Below, piece by piece: positions 9,622 through 18,029 of a DNA stretch of 64,000 nucleotides. Made by a program: the position numbers and the translations under genes. Location: contig CAJXKF010000007.1 of NCBI GenBank assembly GCA_913055695.1, positions 105,086 to 169,085 of the forward strand, written 5' to 3'. Origin of the DNA: an uncultured Methylophaga sp. (GTDB lineage Bacteria > Pseudomonadota > Gammaproteobacteria > Nitrosococcales > Methylophagaceae). Within the stretch, counting starts at the first letter, position 1, and every line of letters begins with the position of its first letter. The notes beneath the pieces were generated by a model. It saw only the letters and a list, made by a program, of their open reading frames with translations, was not told the origin of the DNA and did no database searches.

Positions 9622-10467
9622 ATGAGCGAACAAGACGTATTTTACAACACTATCCTGGAGGAAATGGACAGCGGCAAGCTTGTCCTGCCAACACTTCCCG
9701 AAGTCGCCCTGCAAGTTCGGGAAGTCGTCGATGACCCCGAGGCCACCGCCAAACAGCTGGCCGATATCATTACCACCGATGCCGCCCTGTCTGCGCGTCT
9801 GCTGAAAGTTGCCAACAGCCCCTTATACCGTGGTCGGGTCGCTATCGACAGCGTGCAGATGGCCGTGTCGCGTCTGGGTCTCTCCATGGTGCGAAATCTG
9901 GTCACCAGTCTGGTGATGGAACAAATGTTCCAGGCCACCAATAATCGTCTGGATAAGCGTCTTCGCGGCTTATGGGAACAAAGCACCAAAGTCGCGGCGG
10001 CGTCTCAGGTCATCGCCGCCAAACTGCCCGGCATCAGAACCGATGAAGCGATGCTGGCCGGTCTGATTCACGCGATTGGCATACTGCCCATTCTGATGAA
10101 AGCCGATGAAGACGGCGATCTTATCAGAGACAGTAGAAAACTGGATCAACTGATTGATAATCTCTATCCGCGTCTGGGTGCCACCATCCTTGAGAAATGG
10201 GAATTTCCGGGTAATCTGGTCACTGTCGCCCGTGAACACGCTAACCTGAACCGTAACAGCGGTGAAAACGGACCGGACCTGGTCGATGTGGTTCAGGTCG
10301 CCGTACTGCAGAGCTACAACGGCACCGATAAAGCCATTGATCCCTTAAAACTCAATGATGTTATTGCTTTCAAACAGGTCGGCGCCGACACCGGCTTCAG
10401 TGTGGAAGAGCTGGATGAAAACAGCGAGGAATATCGCGAGGCGTTGGCCCTGTTCAATATGGGCTGA
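9622..10467 (+). CDS. HDOD domain signalling protein
   Basis: A 281-residue single-domain HDOD protein. HDOD is a degenerate HD-hydrolase fold used in signalling rather than catalysis. The usual HDOD markers are present: LPTLPEVALQVREVVDDPEATAKQLADIITTDAALSARLLKVANSP, then the VSRLGLSMVRNLV segment and LAGLIHAIGILPIL, where catalytic HD proteins would have HD-type metal ligands (here HA). No receiver, GGDEF or EAL domain is fused. It is monocistronic, with a strong terminator right after it, and is divergent from alaC. The pathway it regulates cannot be read from its context. Confidence 0.88.
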   Translation: MSEQDVFYNTILEEMDSGKLVLPTLPEVALQVREVVDDPEATAKQLADIITTDAALSARLLKVANSPLYRGRVAIDSVQMAVSRLGLSMVRNLVTSLVMEQMFQATNNRLDKRLRGLWEQSTKVAAASQVIAAKLPGIRTDEAMLAGLIHAIGILPILMKADEDGDLIRDSRKLDQLIDNLYPRLGATILEKWEFPGNLVTVAREHANLNRNSGENGPDLVDVVQVAVLQSYNGTDKAIDPLKLNDVIAFKQVGADTGFSVEELDENSEEYREALALFNMG

Positions 10468-10493
10468 GATCAGAACAGTCAATTACCCCGTCA

Positions 10494-10519
10494 AAACCCG
10501 GCTATTGCCGGGTTTTTTT
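10494..10519 (+). terminator. Rho-independent terminator after the HDOD gene
   Basis: A 9-bp perfect stem (AAACCCGGC / GCCGGGTTT) with a TATT loop followed by a T run. It lies 26 bp after the HDOD stop codon. Confidence 0.93.
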
Positions 10520-10592
10520 ACAGCTGTGTAAATCGCTTCGGTGCCTTGCTGCTTGCGATCAATTTACTGCGATGAACGAAATGCCGGTTTTG

Positions 10593-10621
10593 TTGACTAT
10601 TTTATTAAAGGGTTGAATAAA
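10593..10621 (+). promoter_or_regulatory. Candidate sigma70 promoter for the resolvase-like gene
   Basis: TTGACT at 10593-10598 and AATAAA at 10616-10621 are separated by exactly 17 bp. The -10 box ends 14 bp before the start codon, leaving room only for the TAGGAG ribosome site, so the transcript would have a very short leader. Confidence 0.5.
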
Positions 10622-10635
10622 GCTAGGAGTATTCA

Positions 10636-11169
10636 ATGAGAATAGGCTACGCAAGAGAGAGTCGGCAAGGCCAGCCGCTGCAAATGCAACTCGATAAACT
10701 TAAAGACTGCGACACGGTGTTTAAAGAAAAAGCCGGTGGCGGCGATCAGCAAAAAACGCTGGATGCCTGTCTGGATGCCCTTCATAACGGTGATGTGCTG
10801 GTTGTAACCCGACTCGACCGCTTGGCTGACAACACCAGTAAACTGGCGCAAATAGCGGCAAGGCTGCAGAAACAGGGGATTGATTTAGTCGTTAGGGATC
10901 AGGCTATCGATACAAGTAAAGACGCCAATGATGCGGCGCTGAAAGTCATATCCGCGCTGGCCGATCTCAGACAGTCAGACGCCGGACCGCAATCAGCAAC
11001 AGTGACCCCGATTCATAATGGTAAAGCTATGGCCAGCCATACCGGCGTGCAACTGTCTAAAGAGCAAATCGCTGAAATGCAGTACCGGATTGCCTGTGGT
11101 GAGGAAGTGTCTGAACTCTGTGATGAATACAACATCAGCATCCCGACTTTTTATCATCTCACCGACTAA
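10636..11169 (+). CDS. Minimal serine recombinase/resolvase-like protein
   Basis: A 177-residue protein built like a small resolvase/invertase. The N-terminal catalytic domain starts GYARESRQGQ with the nucleophile candidate Ser9, and RLDRL follows at residues 59-63. The end (LSKEQIAEMQYRIACGEEV then ISIPTFYHLTD) aligns by eye with the Hin-type helix-turn-helix. Departures from active resolvases: the LDRLGR motif reads LDRLAD, losing a catalytic arginine, and there is a low-complexity linker. TAGGAG precedes the ATG closely. No transposon ends or inverted target repeats flank it. It may be a domesticated recombinase or a regulator. Confidence 0.8.
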   Translation: MRIGYARESRQGQPLQMQLDKLKDCDTVFKEKAGGGDQQKTLDACLDALHNGDVLVVTRLDRLADNTSKLAQIAARLQKQGIDLVVRDQAIDTSKDANDAALKVISALADLRQSDAGPQSATVTPIHNGKAMASHTGVQLSKEQIAEMQYRIACGEEVSELCDEYNISIPTFYHLTD

Positions 11170-11261
11170 GGAGAGCTGAGTGTGACAAGCTGGCTGGTTT
11201 TTTCAGTCTGCGCTGTGTAATTTATGCTGAAGATTTATCCAAATGGCTGTCACTGATTAAA

Positions 11262-11768
11262 ATGCCGAATCTCTCTGTTATTGCTTCACCCCGGCGCTTT
11301 CTGCCTTTACTGTTGCTGGTGATGCTGCTCACAGGCTGTGGCAGCAGCCCGAAAATGCCCTCGCCCGCTTTCAAACCTGAATTAAAACCAGCCGCAGCGG
11401 ATACTGAATCCACCCTGTCACGACTTTATCAGCAACATACAGACTGGCGCGGCACCCCCTACCGTCTCGGTGGCCAGAGCCGGAGCGGGATAGACTGCTC
11501 AGCCTTTGTGCAAATCACCTATCAGGATGTGTTCGGACTCCGTTTGCCGAGAACAACCTCTCAGCAGATCCGGGCGGGGCAGCCGATCAGCAAAACAGAT
11601 TTACAGGCTGGCGATCTGGTGTTTTTCCGTAATGGCAATCATGTCGGAATCTATCTTGAAGACGACCATTTTCTGCACGCCTCCACCCGCCTCGGTGTCA
11701 CCATCTCCAGCATGAATAATATTTACTGGTCACGAAAATACTGGCGCTCAATAAGGATCAAACCCTGA
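11262..11768 (+). CDS. NlpC/P60 family peptidoglycan endopeptidase lipoprotein
   Basis: A 168-residue outer-membrane-type lipoprotein with a hydrophobic leader and lipobox LLTGC near residue 25. The NlpC/P60 papain-like domain spans about residues 55-165: the nucleophile is in GIDCSAFVQITYQDVFG, the histidine in NHVGIYLEDDHFLHAS. This is the MepS/NlpC group, which cuts D,L-peptide bonds in murein stems. Tyr-Arg-Leu-Gly-Gly preceding the Cys motif also fits. It is not clearly in an operon; the resolvase-like gene upstream ends about 90 bp earlier. It converges with the transthyretin-like gene. Confidence 0.92.
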   Translation: MPNLSVIASPRRFLPLLLLVMLLTGCGSSPKMPSPAFKPELKPAAADTESTLSRLYQQHTDWRGTPYRLGGQSRSGIDCSAFVQITYQDVFGLRLPRTTSQQIRAGQPISKTDLQAGDLVFFRNGNHVGIYLEDDHFLHASTRLGVTISSMNNIYWSRKYWRSIRIKP

Positions 11769-11780
11769 TTAGTGCAGCTT

Positions 11781-12191
11781 TCACTGTGTCATTTGTGATA
11801 CTGAATAGCTGGTCTCTGAAATGCTGACAGCCACTGAAACCGGCTCAGCGCTGTCAATATTGATAACCACCGGAATCAGTGGATACAGCGTGTTTTGATT
11901 GTTTTGCTGGAAAAACTTCTGATTTCTTAATACCAGCCTGTACACGCCTCGATGATCGTTCCCGCGAAGAAAACCTGCAAACGCTCCCTTTTGATTACTG
12001 ACCTGACTGTCTACCAGCCGCCAGGTCGAGCGGGTCTCGCTAAAATGAAACAGCACCACCTGCATGCCTTTGATGGGTTCGCCTGTTTCGGCATCGCTCA
12101 CCGTCAATTTTAGCTGGGGCTTAGCTTCAGTGGCCTGAAGTGGCGCTGTCACCAGCAGCGTAGCCAGCAACAGCAGCGTTTGTGGCCTCAT
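11781..12191 (-). CDS. Secreted transthyretin/HIU-hydrolase-fold protein without catalytic residues
   Basis: The first 20 or so residues are a signal peptide (MRPQTLLLLATLLVTAPLQA). The mature part follows the transthyretin-like pattern of 5-hydroxyisourate hydrolase: a first strand, TGEPIKGMQVVLF, TWRLVDSQVSNQKGAF, then YRLVLRNQKFFQQ and TLYPLIPVVINI. The enzyme's catalytic set is missing: no histidine on the first strand, no arginine after the TN(D)G turn and no C-terminal YRGS. It is therefore probably a binding or structural beta-sandwich, not a hydrolase; this is inference from motifs. I use the ATG at 12191, coupled TGATG-style to the preceding gene, rather than a GTG one codon earlier. 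Confidence 0.65.
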   Translation of the reverse strand: MRPQTLLLLATLLVTAPLQATEAKPQLKLTVSDAETGEPIKGMQVVLFHFSETRSTWRLVDSQVSNQKGAFAGFLRGNDHRGVYRLVLRNQKFFQQNNQNTLYPLIPVVINIDSAEPVSVAVSISETSYSVSQMTQ

Positions 12192-12511
12192 CACTCTGAG
12201 CGGTATATCGTTTCATACTCAGGATTTTCCAGCCGCGGATCGTCGGCCTCCACGCACTGAAAGGTAACGTCGTAGCGATAGCGAACCTGATGCTGCTTGA
12301 AAATCTTGATTACCAGCAGGGATTTAGCCATTTCATTACAGTGATTTTCAGCCAGACCCAGTGCCGTGCCCTTGGCCGTGGTGTCATCCAGATCTGTAAC
12401 GGTAATAGTATAGGTCTCACCGCCCAGAGTGCGGACACCGGAAGTTTTGACGCCACAGGCACTGATCGCAAACAGCGCCAGCAAGGTGGCAATAACAGCG
12501 ATAGTTTTCAT
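12191..12511 (-). CDS. Small putative lipoprotein
   Basis: A 106-residue protein with a leader MKTIAVIATLLALFAISAC; Cys19 ends a lipobox-like AISAC and would be lipidated. The remaining 85 residues contain TYTITVTDLDD, AENHCNEMAKSLLVIK and YDVTFQCVEADDPRL. The two later cysteines (in NHC and FQC) could form a disulfide in the periplasm. No family is recognised. Its stop and the next gene's ATG share one base, so it is translated with the transthyretin-like protein, and the two may act together at the envelope. Confidence 0.7.
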   Translation of the reverse strand: MKTIAVIATLLALFAISACGVKTSGVRTLGGETYTITVTDLDDTTAKGTALGLAENHCNEMAKSLLVIKIFKQHQVRYRYDVTFQCVEADDPRLENPEYETIYRSE

Positions 12512-12599
12512 TCAAATTCCTCAGCTAAAAAACGCCATAAGGTCTGACAGACAATGATCATTATCATCGCATCTGCTGACTGCCACAATGGGCAGAAAT

Positions 12600-13631
12600 T
12601 TACTGAAAGAAAATCACGGTGACGCCAATAGCGTAACTCAGCAGTACCAGCACCCCTTCAAAACCGATATTGCCCAGACCATGACGCTCACGACGCAGCA
12701 GGCCCAGTAACAAAATGCCGGTCAGCAGAATATTGAGCGCCATCCAGAACGCCAGCGTATCCGACACCGCCAGGTAGATCGAGCCCGGCCGGTAAGCCAT
12801 ATCCGACAACACCAGAAACAGCACATCAAAGGTATTGCCGCCAATAATATCGCCGAGCGCCAGCGCCAGCGCCCCGCGTCGCACAGCGGTAATCGCAATC
12901 ACCAGTTCCGGTATGGACGTCACGACCGCGGTGAATATAGTCCCGAACAATGTCTGACTGAGACCGGTATGACGGGTGATCGCAATCCCGGTTTCGGCAA
13001 TCAGCCAGCCGCTCACTGCCACCATCACTGCTAATAATAAAAATGGTATCCACAATCCCAGTCCCGCTGAAGCCATATTTGCAGACGGTGGCGAGGGCTG
13101 CTCTGCCCTGGTCTCACTGGTTTTCTTGGGAGACCACATAGGCGTGTTATGTGACTGGCGCAGTAAACGCAAACCAAACAGATAAGCCGCCAGAATCACA
13201 AAGGAAAGGATATCCACCGACCAGACCGTGATGCCAGGCCCAGCCATGGCCAGCATCGGCAGCGACAGCATCACCACCAGCAGCACGCCCTGCATCAGAT
13301 TTTCTTCCGATGCCGCCGCATGCTCGAGGTTAGCGTTGCGATAGAGCATATCGGCAATCACCAGAAAGGTCGTCTGCGCTGCAATACCACCAATCGCGTT
13401 ACCGAAGGCGAGTTCTACGGCCCCCTCCCAGGCGGACGTGACCGAGGTGATTGTGCCCGCCAGCGAAGTAATAATGCCGAGAAATACCGCACCGAGGATA
13501 GCCTGTCCCAGGCCGGTGATATGCGCCAGCTGCTCCGCCCGCTGCGTCAGCCAGACACCGCAGATACCCACAACGGCACCGGCAGCGAGGAAGATGACGA
13601 GATTAATGCCTAAACTGAGGTCGACAAACAT
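12600..13631 (-). CDS. Sodium/calcium exchanger family (CaCA) membrane protein
   Basis: A 343-residue integral membrane protein with the two-repeat CaCA architecture, about ten hydrophobic segments and a hydrophilic central loop around residues 160-190 (SPKKTSETRAEQPSPPSAN). The second alpha-repeat is canonical: VTSIPELVIAITAVRRG, then GDIIGGNTFDVLFLV. The first is degenerate: TSLAGTITSVTSAW lacks the proline-glutamate pair, and GNAIGGIAAQTTFLV lacks the asparagine of the GxN motif. Those residues bind cation in characterised exchangers, so ion specificity or activity may differ. Monocistronic; followed by a noncoding repeat upstream of its promoter. Confidence 0.85.
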   Translation of the reverse strand: MFVDLSLGINLVIFLAAGAVVGICGVWLTQRAEQLAHITGLGQAILGAVFLGIITSLAGTITSVTSAWEGAVELAFGNAIGGIAAQTTFLVIADMLYRNANLEHAAASEENLMQGVLLVVMLSLPMLAMAGPGITVWSVDILSFVILAAYLFGLRLLRQSHNTPMWSPKKTSETRAEQPSPPSANMASAGLGLWIPFLLLAVMVAVSGWLIAETGIAITRHTGLSQTLFGTIFTAVVTSIPELVIAITAVRRGALALALGDIIGGNTFDVLFLVLSDMAYRPGSIYLAVSDTLAFWMALNILLTGILLLGLLRRERHGLGNIGFEGVLVLLSYAIGVTVIFFQ

Positions 13632-13782
13632 GTGACTCCGGTTTGGGTTGGGATCTTGGTGTCTATCCTAGCGGGTGGGGTTGGGAGTTGTCATTGTTGT
13701 TGCGGTTTTGGTTTTTATCGACTCAGGTTTTTTCTTTAGTCAGGTGATTAGATCAAAGCTCCATCCCATATCATGGATTGAT

Positions 13783-14058
13783 TTTCGCCTTGATGGCGAG
13801 TTCATTTTTTGCGTGGCCAAAAAACGAACCAAAAAAGGCCAGACCCATGCTTGCCCTGGGGGTCCCCCCCCCCTTTTGTGCTGACGAGTAGCGCAGGTTT
13901 ATCTGGGTAAGGATTGAGCAGTGTCTGAGCGCAGCGAGTTTTGCTCAATCCCCAGATAAACTGAGCAACGCAGTGGAGCCGCAGGCCAGCACAATGGGGC
14001 GCCCTAGGGTTGTTAGGGAAATGGGCGCGCATTTCCCTGACTCGCCATCAAGGCGAAA
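13783..14058. repeat. Palindromic noncoding repeat element, copy 1 (276 bp)
   Basis: The element is bounded by perfect 18-bp terminal inverted repeats, TTTCGCCTTGATGGCGAG at the left and its reverse complement at the right. Inside are nested inverted arms: GTTTATCTGGG plus GGATTGAGCA (13897-13920) pair with 13942-13961, and TGTGCTG pairs with CAGCACA further out, so the whole unit can fold into one long hairpin. A second, inverted and diverged copy is at 54716-54988. It carries no credible ORF. It resembles the dispersed REP/MITE-like palindromes found in proteobacterial intergenic regions; the family name is not known to me. Confidence 0.85.
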
Positions 14059-14062
14059 TAAT

Positions 14063-14443
14063 TCAGTTAGTTAGAAACTGCCGTCTAACTGAAGGGAGTA
14101 AAAGCAGTGTCAGGAAAGCAATGAAAAGTACAATAAACATGCCCATCAACAGTGGCAGTGTCGACTGAGAAGACAACAACCTTTGAGCAGCGATACTAAT
14201 ACCTATCAATTGATAAATACCTGCCACTAAGCCCAACCACCATGACCAGCGATAATGTTTAATCAACCCAAAGCCAATGACTAATGCCATAACAAGCACT
14301 AACCATGTTTTTGGCAAGCTAAGGCTATATTTCAAAGTATATGAACTACCTGATATGAGGTAGTGAAAAAAAATGCCACCAAAAAAAGTGATGGCATAAA
14401 GAATGGCCAGAATTCCAGCAAGTTTGGCGTATCCATTTCGCAT
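14063..14443 (-). CDS. AT-rich small membrane protein of unknown function
   Basis: About 126 residues with four hydrophobic segments: YAKLAGILAILYAITFFGGI, TWLVLVMALVIGFGLI, WWLGLVAGIYQLIGISI and LLMGMFIVLFIAFLTLLLL. I take the ATG at 14443 because AAGGA lies 8 bp upstream; the longer 142-residue version has no such site. The sampled stretches are near 37-42% GC against about 55% in neighbours, and the gene abuts a palindromic repeat at its 3' end, so recent acquisition is likely. No family recognised. Confidence 0.65.
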   Translation of the reverse strand: MRNGYAKLAGILAILYAITFFGGIFFHYLISGSSYTLKYSLSLPKTWLVLVMALVIGFGLIKHYRWSWWLGLVAGIYQLIGISIAAQRLLSSQSTLPLLMGMFIVLFIAFLTLLLLPSVRRQFLTN

Positions 14444-14516
14444 TATTTCATCCTTGGTAGTCGGTTGTGTCTTCATATAAGGCATCAACATCTTATCCGA
14501 CGTTCAAACTCAATAC

Positions 14517-16022
14517 TTACTCTGGTCTCATATGCGGGAAAAGAAGAACATCCCGAATCGAAGGCGAGTCGGTCAACAACATGACAAGACGGTCGATACC
14601 AATCCCCTCTCCCGCTGTCGGCGGCATACCGTACTCAAGAGCCCGGATGTAATCGGCATCAAAATGCATCGCTTCATCATCACCGGCATCTTTTTCAGCG
14701 ACCTGGGCCTGGAAGCGCTCGGCCTGATCTTCGGCATCATTGAGCTCGGAGAAGCCATTGGCAATCTCGCGACCACCGACGAAGAACTCGAAACGTTCGG
14801 TGACAAACGGGTCATCATCACTGCGGCGGGCCAAAGGCGAAACTTCGGTCGGATAGGCGGTGATGAAGGTCGGGTCCATCAGGCGGTGCTCAACCGTTTT
14901 CTCGAAGATCTCGATTTGTACCTTACCTAAGCCGTAAGTCTCCTTGATCGGAATATCGAGACCAGCGGCAATTTCACGAGCCGCTTCCAGTGTTTCAAGA
15001 TGCTCCGGCTTGATACCCGGATTGAAGTGCAGGATCGATTCCCTGACCGTCATACGGGTGAACGGCTTGGCGAAGTCGATATCGAGACCCTGGTAATGCA
15101 CCTGTGAGGTACCCAACACATCCTGGGTCACTGTGCGCAGCATATCCTCGGTCAGGTCCATCAGGTCGTGATGGTTAGCGTAAGCCTGATAGAACTCGAC
15201 CATAGTGAATTCCGGGTTATGGCGGGTCGACAACCCTTCATTGCGGAAATTACGGTTGATTTCAAACACCCGCTCGAAACCACCGACAATCAGCCGCTTG
15301 AGGTAGAGTTCAGGCGCTATACGCAGGAACAGGTCCATATCGAGCGCATTGTGATAGGTGGTGAACGGACGCGCGGTCGCACCGCCCGGAATCGCCTGCA
15401 TCATCGGCGTTTCGACTTCAAGGTAGTCCTTGCTCATCAGGTAGCGGCGAACACCGTCAATAATCAGCGTGCGCAGACGGAATACATCACGGCTCGCTTC
15501 GTTCATGATGAGATCAACATAGCGCTGACGATAGCGGGTTTCCTGATCCGACAGGCCATGAAATTTTTCCGGCAGCGGACGCAAAGACTTGGTCAGCAAA
15601 CGGATATTATCGACCAGCACCGACAGTTCGCCTTTCTGAGTGCGGAACATCACGCCTTCAGCAGCAATAATGTCACCCAGATCCCAGCGTTTGAACTGGG
15701 CATAAACGCCTTCCGGCAGATCGTCACGTTTGACGTAAAGCTGCATATCTCCGGACATATCACGGATATTGGCAAAGCTGGCTTTACCCATCACCCGTTT
15801 GGTCATCATCCGACCGGCAATTTTGACCCGGCGCGGGGTTTCGGCCAGTTGCTCGGCGCTCCAGTCTGCATATTCGGCGCTGAGCTCTGCATTCATCACA
15901 TTACGGCGGAAGTCGTTGGGAAAGGCATTGCCCTGTTCACGCAGTTCGGCCAGTTTTTCGCGACGCTGCGCGATCAGTCGGTTTTCGTCCAGTTCGGTTC
16001 CGGTTTCGGTTTCGTTGCTCAT
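14517..16022 (-). CDS. lysS: Lysyl-tRNA synthetase, class II
   Basis: A 501-residue class II aminoacyl-tRNA synthetase. An N-terminal OB-fold anticodon-binding domain (residues about 60-150, [22 protein letters not shown]) is followed by the catalytic core with motif 2 ([21 protein letters not shown]) and motif 3 near the end ([21 protein letters not shown]). It charges tRNA-Lys with lysine in the cytoplasm. It directly follows prfB with only a 2-bp gap, the widespread prfB-lysS arrangement. Length and motifs are normal. Confidence 0.98.
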   Translation of the reverse strand: MSNETETGTELDENRLIAQRREKLAELREQGNAFPNDFRRNVMNAELSAEYADWSAEQLAETPRRVKIAGRMMTKRVMGKASFANIRDMSGDMQLYVKRDDLPEGVYAQFKRWDLGDIIAAEGVMFRTQKGELSVLVDNIRLLTKSLRPLPEKFHGLSDQETRYRQRYVDLIMNEASRDVFRLRTLIIDGVRRYLMSKDYLEVETPMMQAIPGGATARPFTTYHNALDMDLFLRIAPELYLKRLIVGGFERVFEINRNFRNEGLSTRHNPEFTMVEFYQAYANHHDLMDLTEDMLRTVTQDVLGTSQVHYQGLDIDFAKPFTRMTVRESILHFNPGIKPEHLETLEAAREIAAGLDIPIKETYGLGKVQIEIFEKTVEHRLMDPTFITAYPTEVSPLARRSDDDPFVTERFEFFVGGREIANGFSELNDAEDQAERFQAQVAEKDAGDDEAMHFDADYIRALEYGMPPTAGEGIGIDRLVMLLTDSPSIRDVLLFPHMRPE

Positions 16023-16024
16023 GC

Positions 16025-17120
16025 TTATAATCCTGATTTCAGCGACGCTTCGATAAATTGGTCCAGATCGCCGTCAAGTACGGCCTGGGTATTGCCAGTC
16101 TCGACATGGGTGCGCAGGTCTTTAATCCGTGACTGGTCGAGGACATAGGATCGAATCTGACTACCCCAGCCGATATCCGATTTCGATTCTTCTGCGGCCT
16201 GCTTGACTTCGTTCTGCTTCATTAATTCCAGCTCGTACAGCTTGGCCCGCAGCTGGTTCATGGCACGGTCACGGTTCTGATGCTGACTGCGCTCGGTCTG
16301 GCACTGCACCACGGTATTGGTCGGTACGTGGGTGATGCGCACGGCCGAATCGGTGGTGTTAACGTGCTGACCACCAGCGCCACTGGAACGGTAAGTATCG
16401 ACACGCAGATCGGCCGGGTTGATTTCAATTTCGATGGTCTCATCGACTTCCGGATAGACAAACACCGACGCAAATGAGGTATGACGGCGGGCACCGGAAT
16501 CGAATGGCGATTTACGCACCAGACGATGAACGCCGGTTTCGGTACGCAGCATGCCGAAAGCATATTCGCCTTCAAAGCGCACGGTGGCACTCTTGATACC
16601 GGCGACCTCACCGGCTGAGACTTCCATCAGTTCGACCTTGTAGTCATGGTCCTCACCCCAGCGCAGATACATGCGCAGCAGGATATTGGCCCAGTCCTGT
16701 GCTTCCGTGCCGCCGGAGCCGGACTGAATATCCAGATAGGCACTGTTTTTATCCAGTTCGCCGGAGAACATGCGCTGAAATTCGAGTTTCTCCAGGCCTT
16801 TTTCCAGTTCATCCAGATCAGCGATAACCGCATCAAAAGTGGCCTGATCGTTTTCTTCCGCTGCGAGTTCAAGCAGATCCTGGGCATCATTCAGGGTATC
16901 GCGGTGTTTGGACAGCGTGCTGACGATTTTTTCCAGACTGGCCCGTTCCTGACCCAGTTTCTGGGCCCGTTCCGGATCGTCCCAGACGCTGGGAGATTCA
17001 AGTTCGCGGGTAACTTCGATTAAGCGTTCAGACTTTTCATCGAAGTCAAAGATACCCCCTAAGATCGTCACTGCGATCACGAAGGTCTTTAATACGTTGT
17101 AATGGCGCGCCTAGTTCCAA
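16025..17120 (-). CDS. prfB: Peptide chain release factor 2, made by programmed +1 frameshift
   Basis: RF2 recognises UGA and UAA stop codons and triggers peptide release. The ORF track splits it: 24 codons starting at a TTG (17120, AGAGG upstream) end RGYL at an in-frame TGA, and after skipping one base (17048) the remaining 340 codons continue DFDEKSERL. The joined product is 364 residues, the normal length. [17 protein letters not shown] carries the GGQ catalytic motif and [14 protein letters not shown] the SPF stop-codon recognition motif. The frameshift autoregulates RF2 level: scarce RF2 lets ribosomes pause and shift. It is cotranscribed with lysS. Confidence 0.97.
17045..17063 (-). 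promoter_or_regulatory. prfB programmed +1 frameshift site
   Basis: On the minus strand the sequence reads AGGGGG-TAT-CTT-TGA-C. The AGGGGG acts as an internal Shine-Dalgarno element three bases from the slippery CTT, and TGA is the in-frame stop. This matches the classical bacterial RF2 site exactly. Confidence 0.97.
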
Positions 17121-17211
17121 GGTTAACCTCTGATATTGAGTAAAGGATGAAACGCCGGATAAAAACCGGCAAAACGCTATATTGTAACGGATTAATCGTG
17201 TTTTTTGTGGT

Positions 17212-18027
17212 TCAGCGCTTGGGCAGAAAGCGCATCGGGTCGACCGGCTTGCCGTTACGGCGGATTTCAAAATGCAGCTGATCGCGCTGGGTGCCGGTGC
17301 GGCCCATCAGGGCGATTTTCTGACCACTTTTAACAACAGCGCCCTCTTTGACAAGGAGCCTGTCACTGTGCGCGTAAGCGCTGAGATAAACATCATTATG
17401 TTTGATGATCAGCAGATTACCGTAGCGTGGAAGACTGTTGCCGCTGTAGACCACTTTGCCGGAAGCCGCTGCATAAACCGGTTGCCCTGACTGACCTGCA
17501 ATATCAATGCCCTTGCGACCGGGGCTGCTGTTGGAATAGGTCGAGACCACTCGTCCCTCTGTCGGCCAGCGCCATTGCAGGTTCTGATTGCCGACAAAAG
17601 GCTCTGCTGATGGTTTCGGTTGCGGTTGTGGCTTCGCTGCGGTGGTCTTCGGCGTCGGCGCTGGCAGCGGTTTAGCCTGAACCGATGGACTCGGCTTGAT
17701 CGGCTGGGTTTTGGTCGGCTGCGGACTGCTTGCTCGCTGCGCCGTTGTAGCGCTGGTCGGTTTGAAACGGATTCTCTGGCCGACATAGATGGTATAGGGC
17801 GAACGGATGTTGTTGATACGGGCAACATCCTTGTAGTCCATGCCATAGCGCCAGCTTATTGAGTACAGCGTATCGCCTTTTCTGACCGTATAGTAACTGG
17901 GTGGTGTGGCGATTTTGCGCTCGCTGCTACGGTCATCACTGTAAGAACCGACTGGCGCTACAGCCCGACCACCGCCGCCACAGGCGGTCATCATGATCAT
18001 CAGCAATAGCGGCAGAATCCATTTCAT
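17212..18027 (-). CDS. nlpD: Murein hydrolase activator NlpD (LysM + M23 lipoprotein)
   Basis: A 271-residue lipoprotein: signal with lipobox MMTAC near residue 15, a LysM domain at about 45-90 (YYTVRKGDTLYSISWRYGM to IYVGQRIRF), a long proline/lysine/glutamine linker, and a C-terminal M23-like domain from about 150 (GIDIAGQSGQPVYAAASGKVVYSG). The M23 domain keeps only part of the zinc site: the first HxxxD is replaced by GIDIAG, as in E. coli NlpD, so it should activate an amidase (AmiC) instead of cutting murein itself. It is the last gene of surE-pcm-yqaA-nlpD; rpoS, its usual downstream neighbour, is absent. Confidence 0.92.
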   Translation of the reverse strand: MKWILPLLLMIMMTACGGGGRAVAPVGSYSDDRSSERKIATPPSYYTVRKGDTLYSISWRYGMDYKDVARINNIRSPYTIYVGQRIRFKPTSATTAQRASSPQPTKTQPIKPSPSVQAKPLPAPTPKTTAAKPQPQPKPSAEPFVGNQNLQWRWPTEGRVVSTYSNSSPGRKGIDIAGQSGQPVYAAASGKVVYSGNSLPRYGNLLIIKHNDVYLSAYAHSDRLLVKEGAVVKSGQKIALMGRTGTQRDQLHFEIRRNGKPVDPMRFLPKR

Positions 18028-18029
18028 CT

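Noticed and set aside
13675-14032. Small ORFs (13675-13884 plus, 13802-14032 minus) in the repeat region
   Set aside because: They run through a palindromic noncoding element and its homopolymer C run; no ribosome sites or protein-like composition.
15168-16148. 326-residue plus-strand ORF opposite lysS
   Set aside because: Antisense shadow of lysS and the prfB end; no domain features or ribosome site, while the minus strand encodes a full synthetase.
16025-17270. prfB as a broken or frameshifted pseudogene
   Set aside because: The break falls exactly at the classical RF2 programmed frameshift (AGGGGG-TAT-CTT-TGA-C), so the gene is intact.
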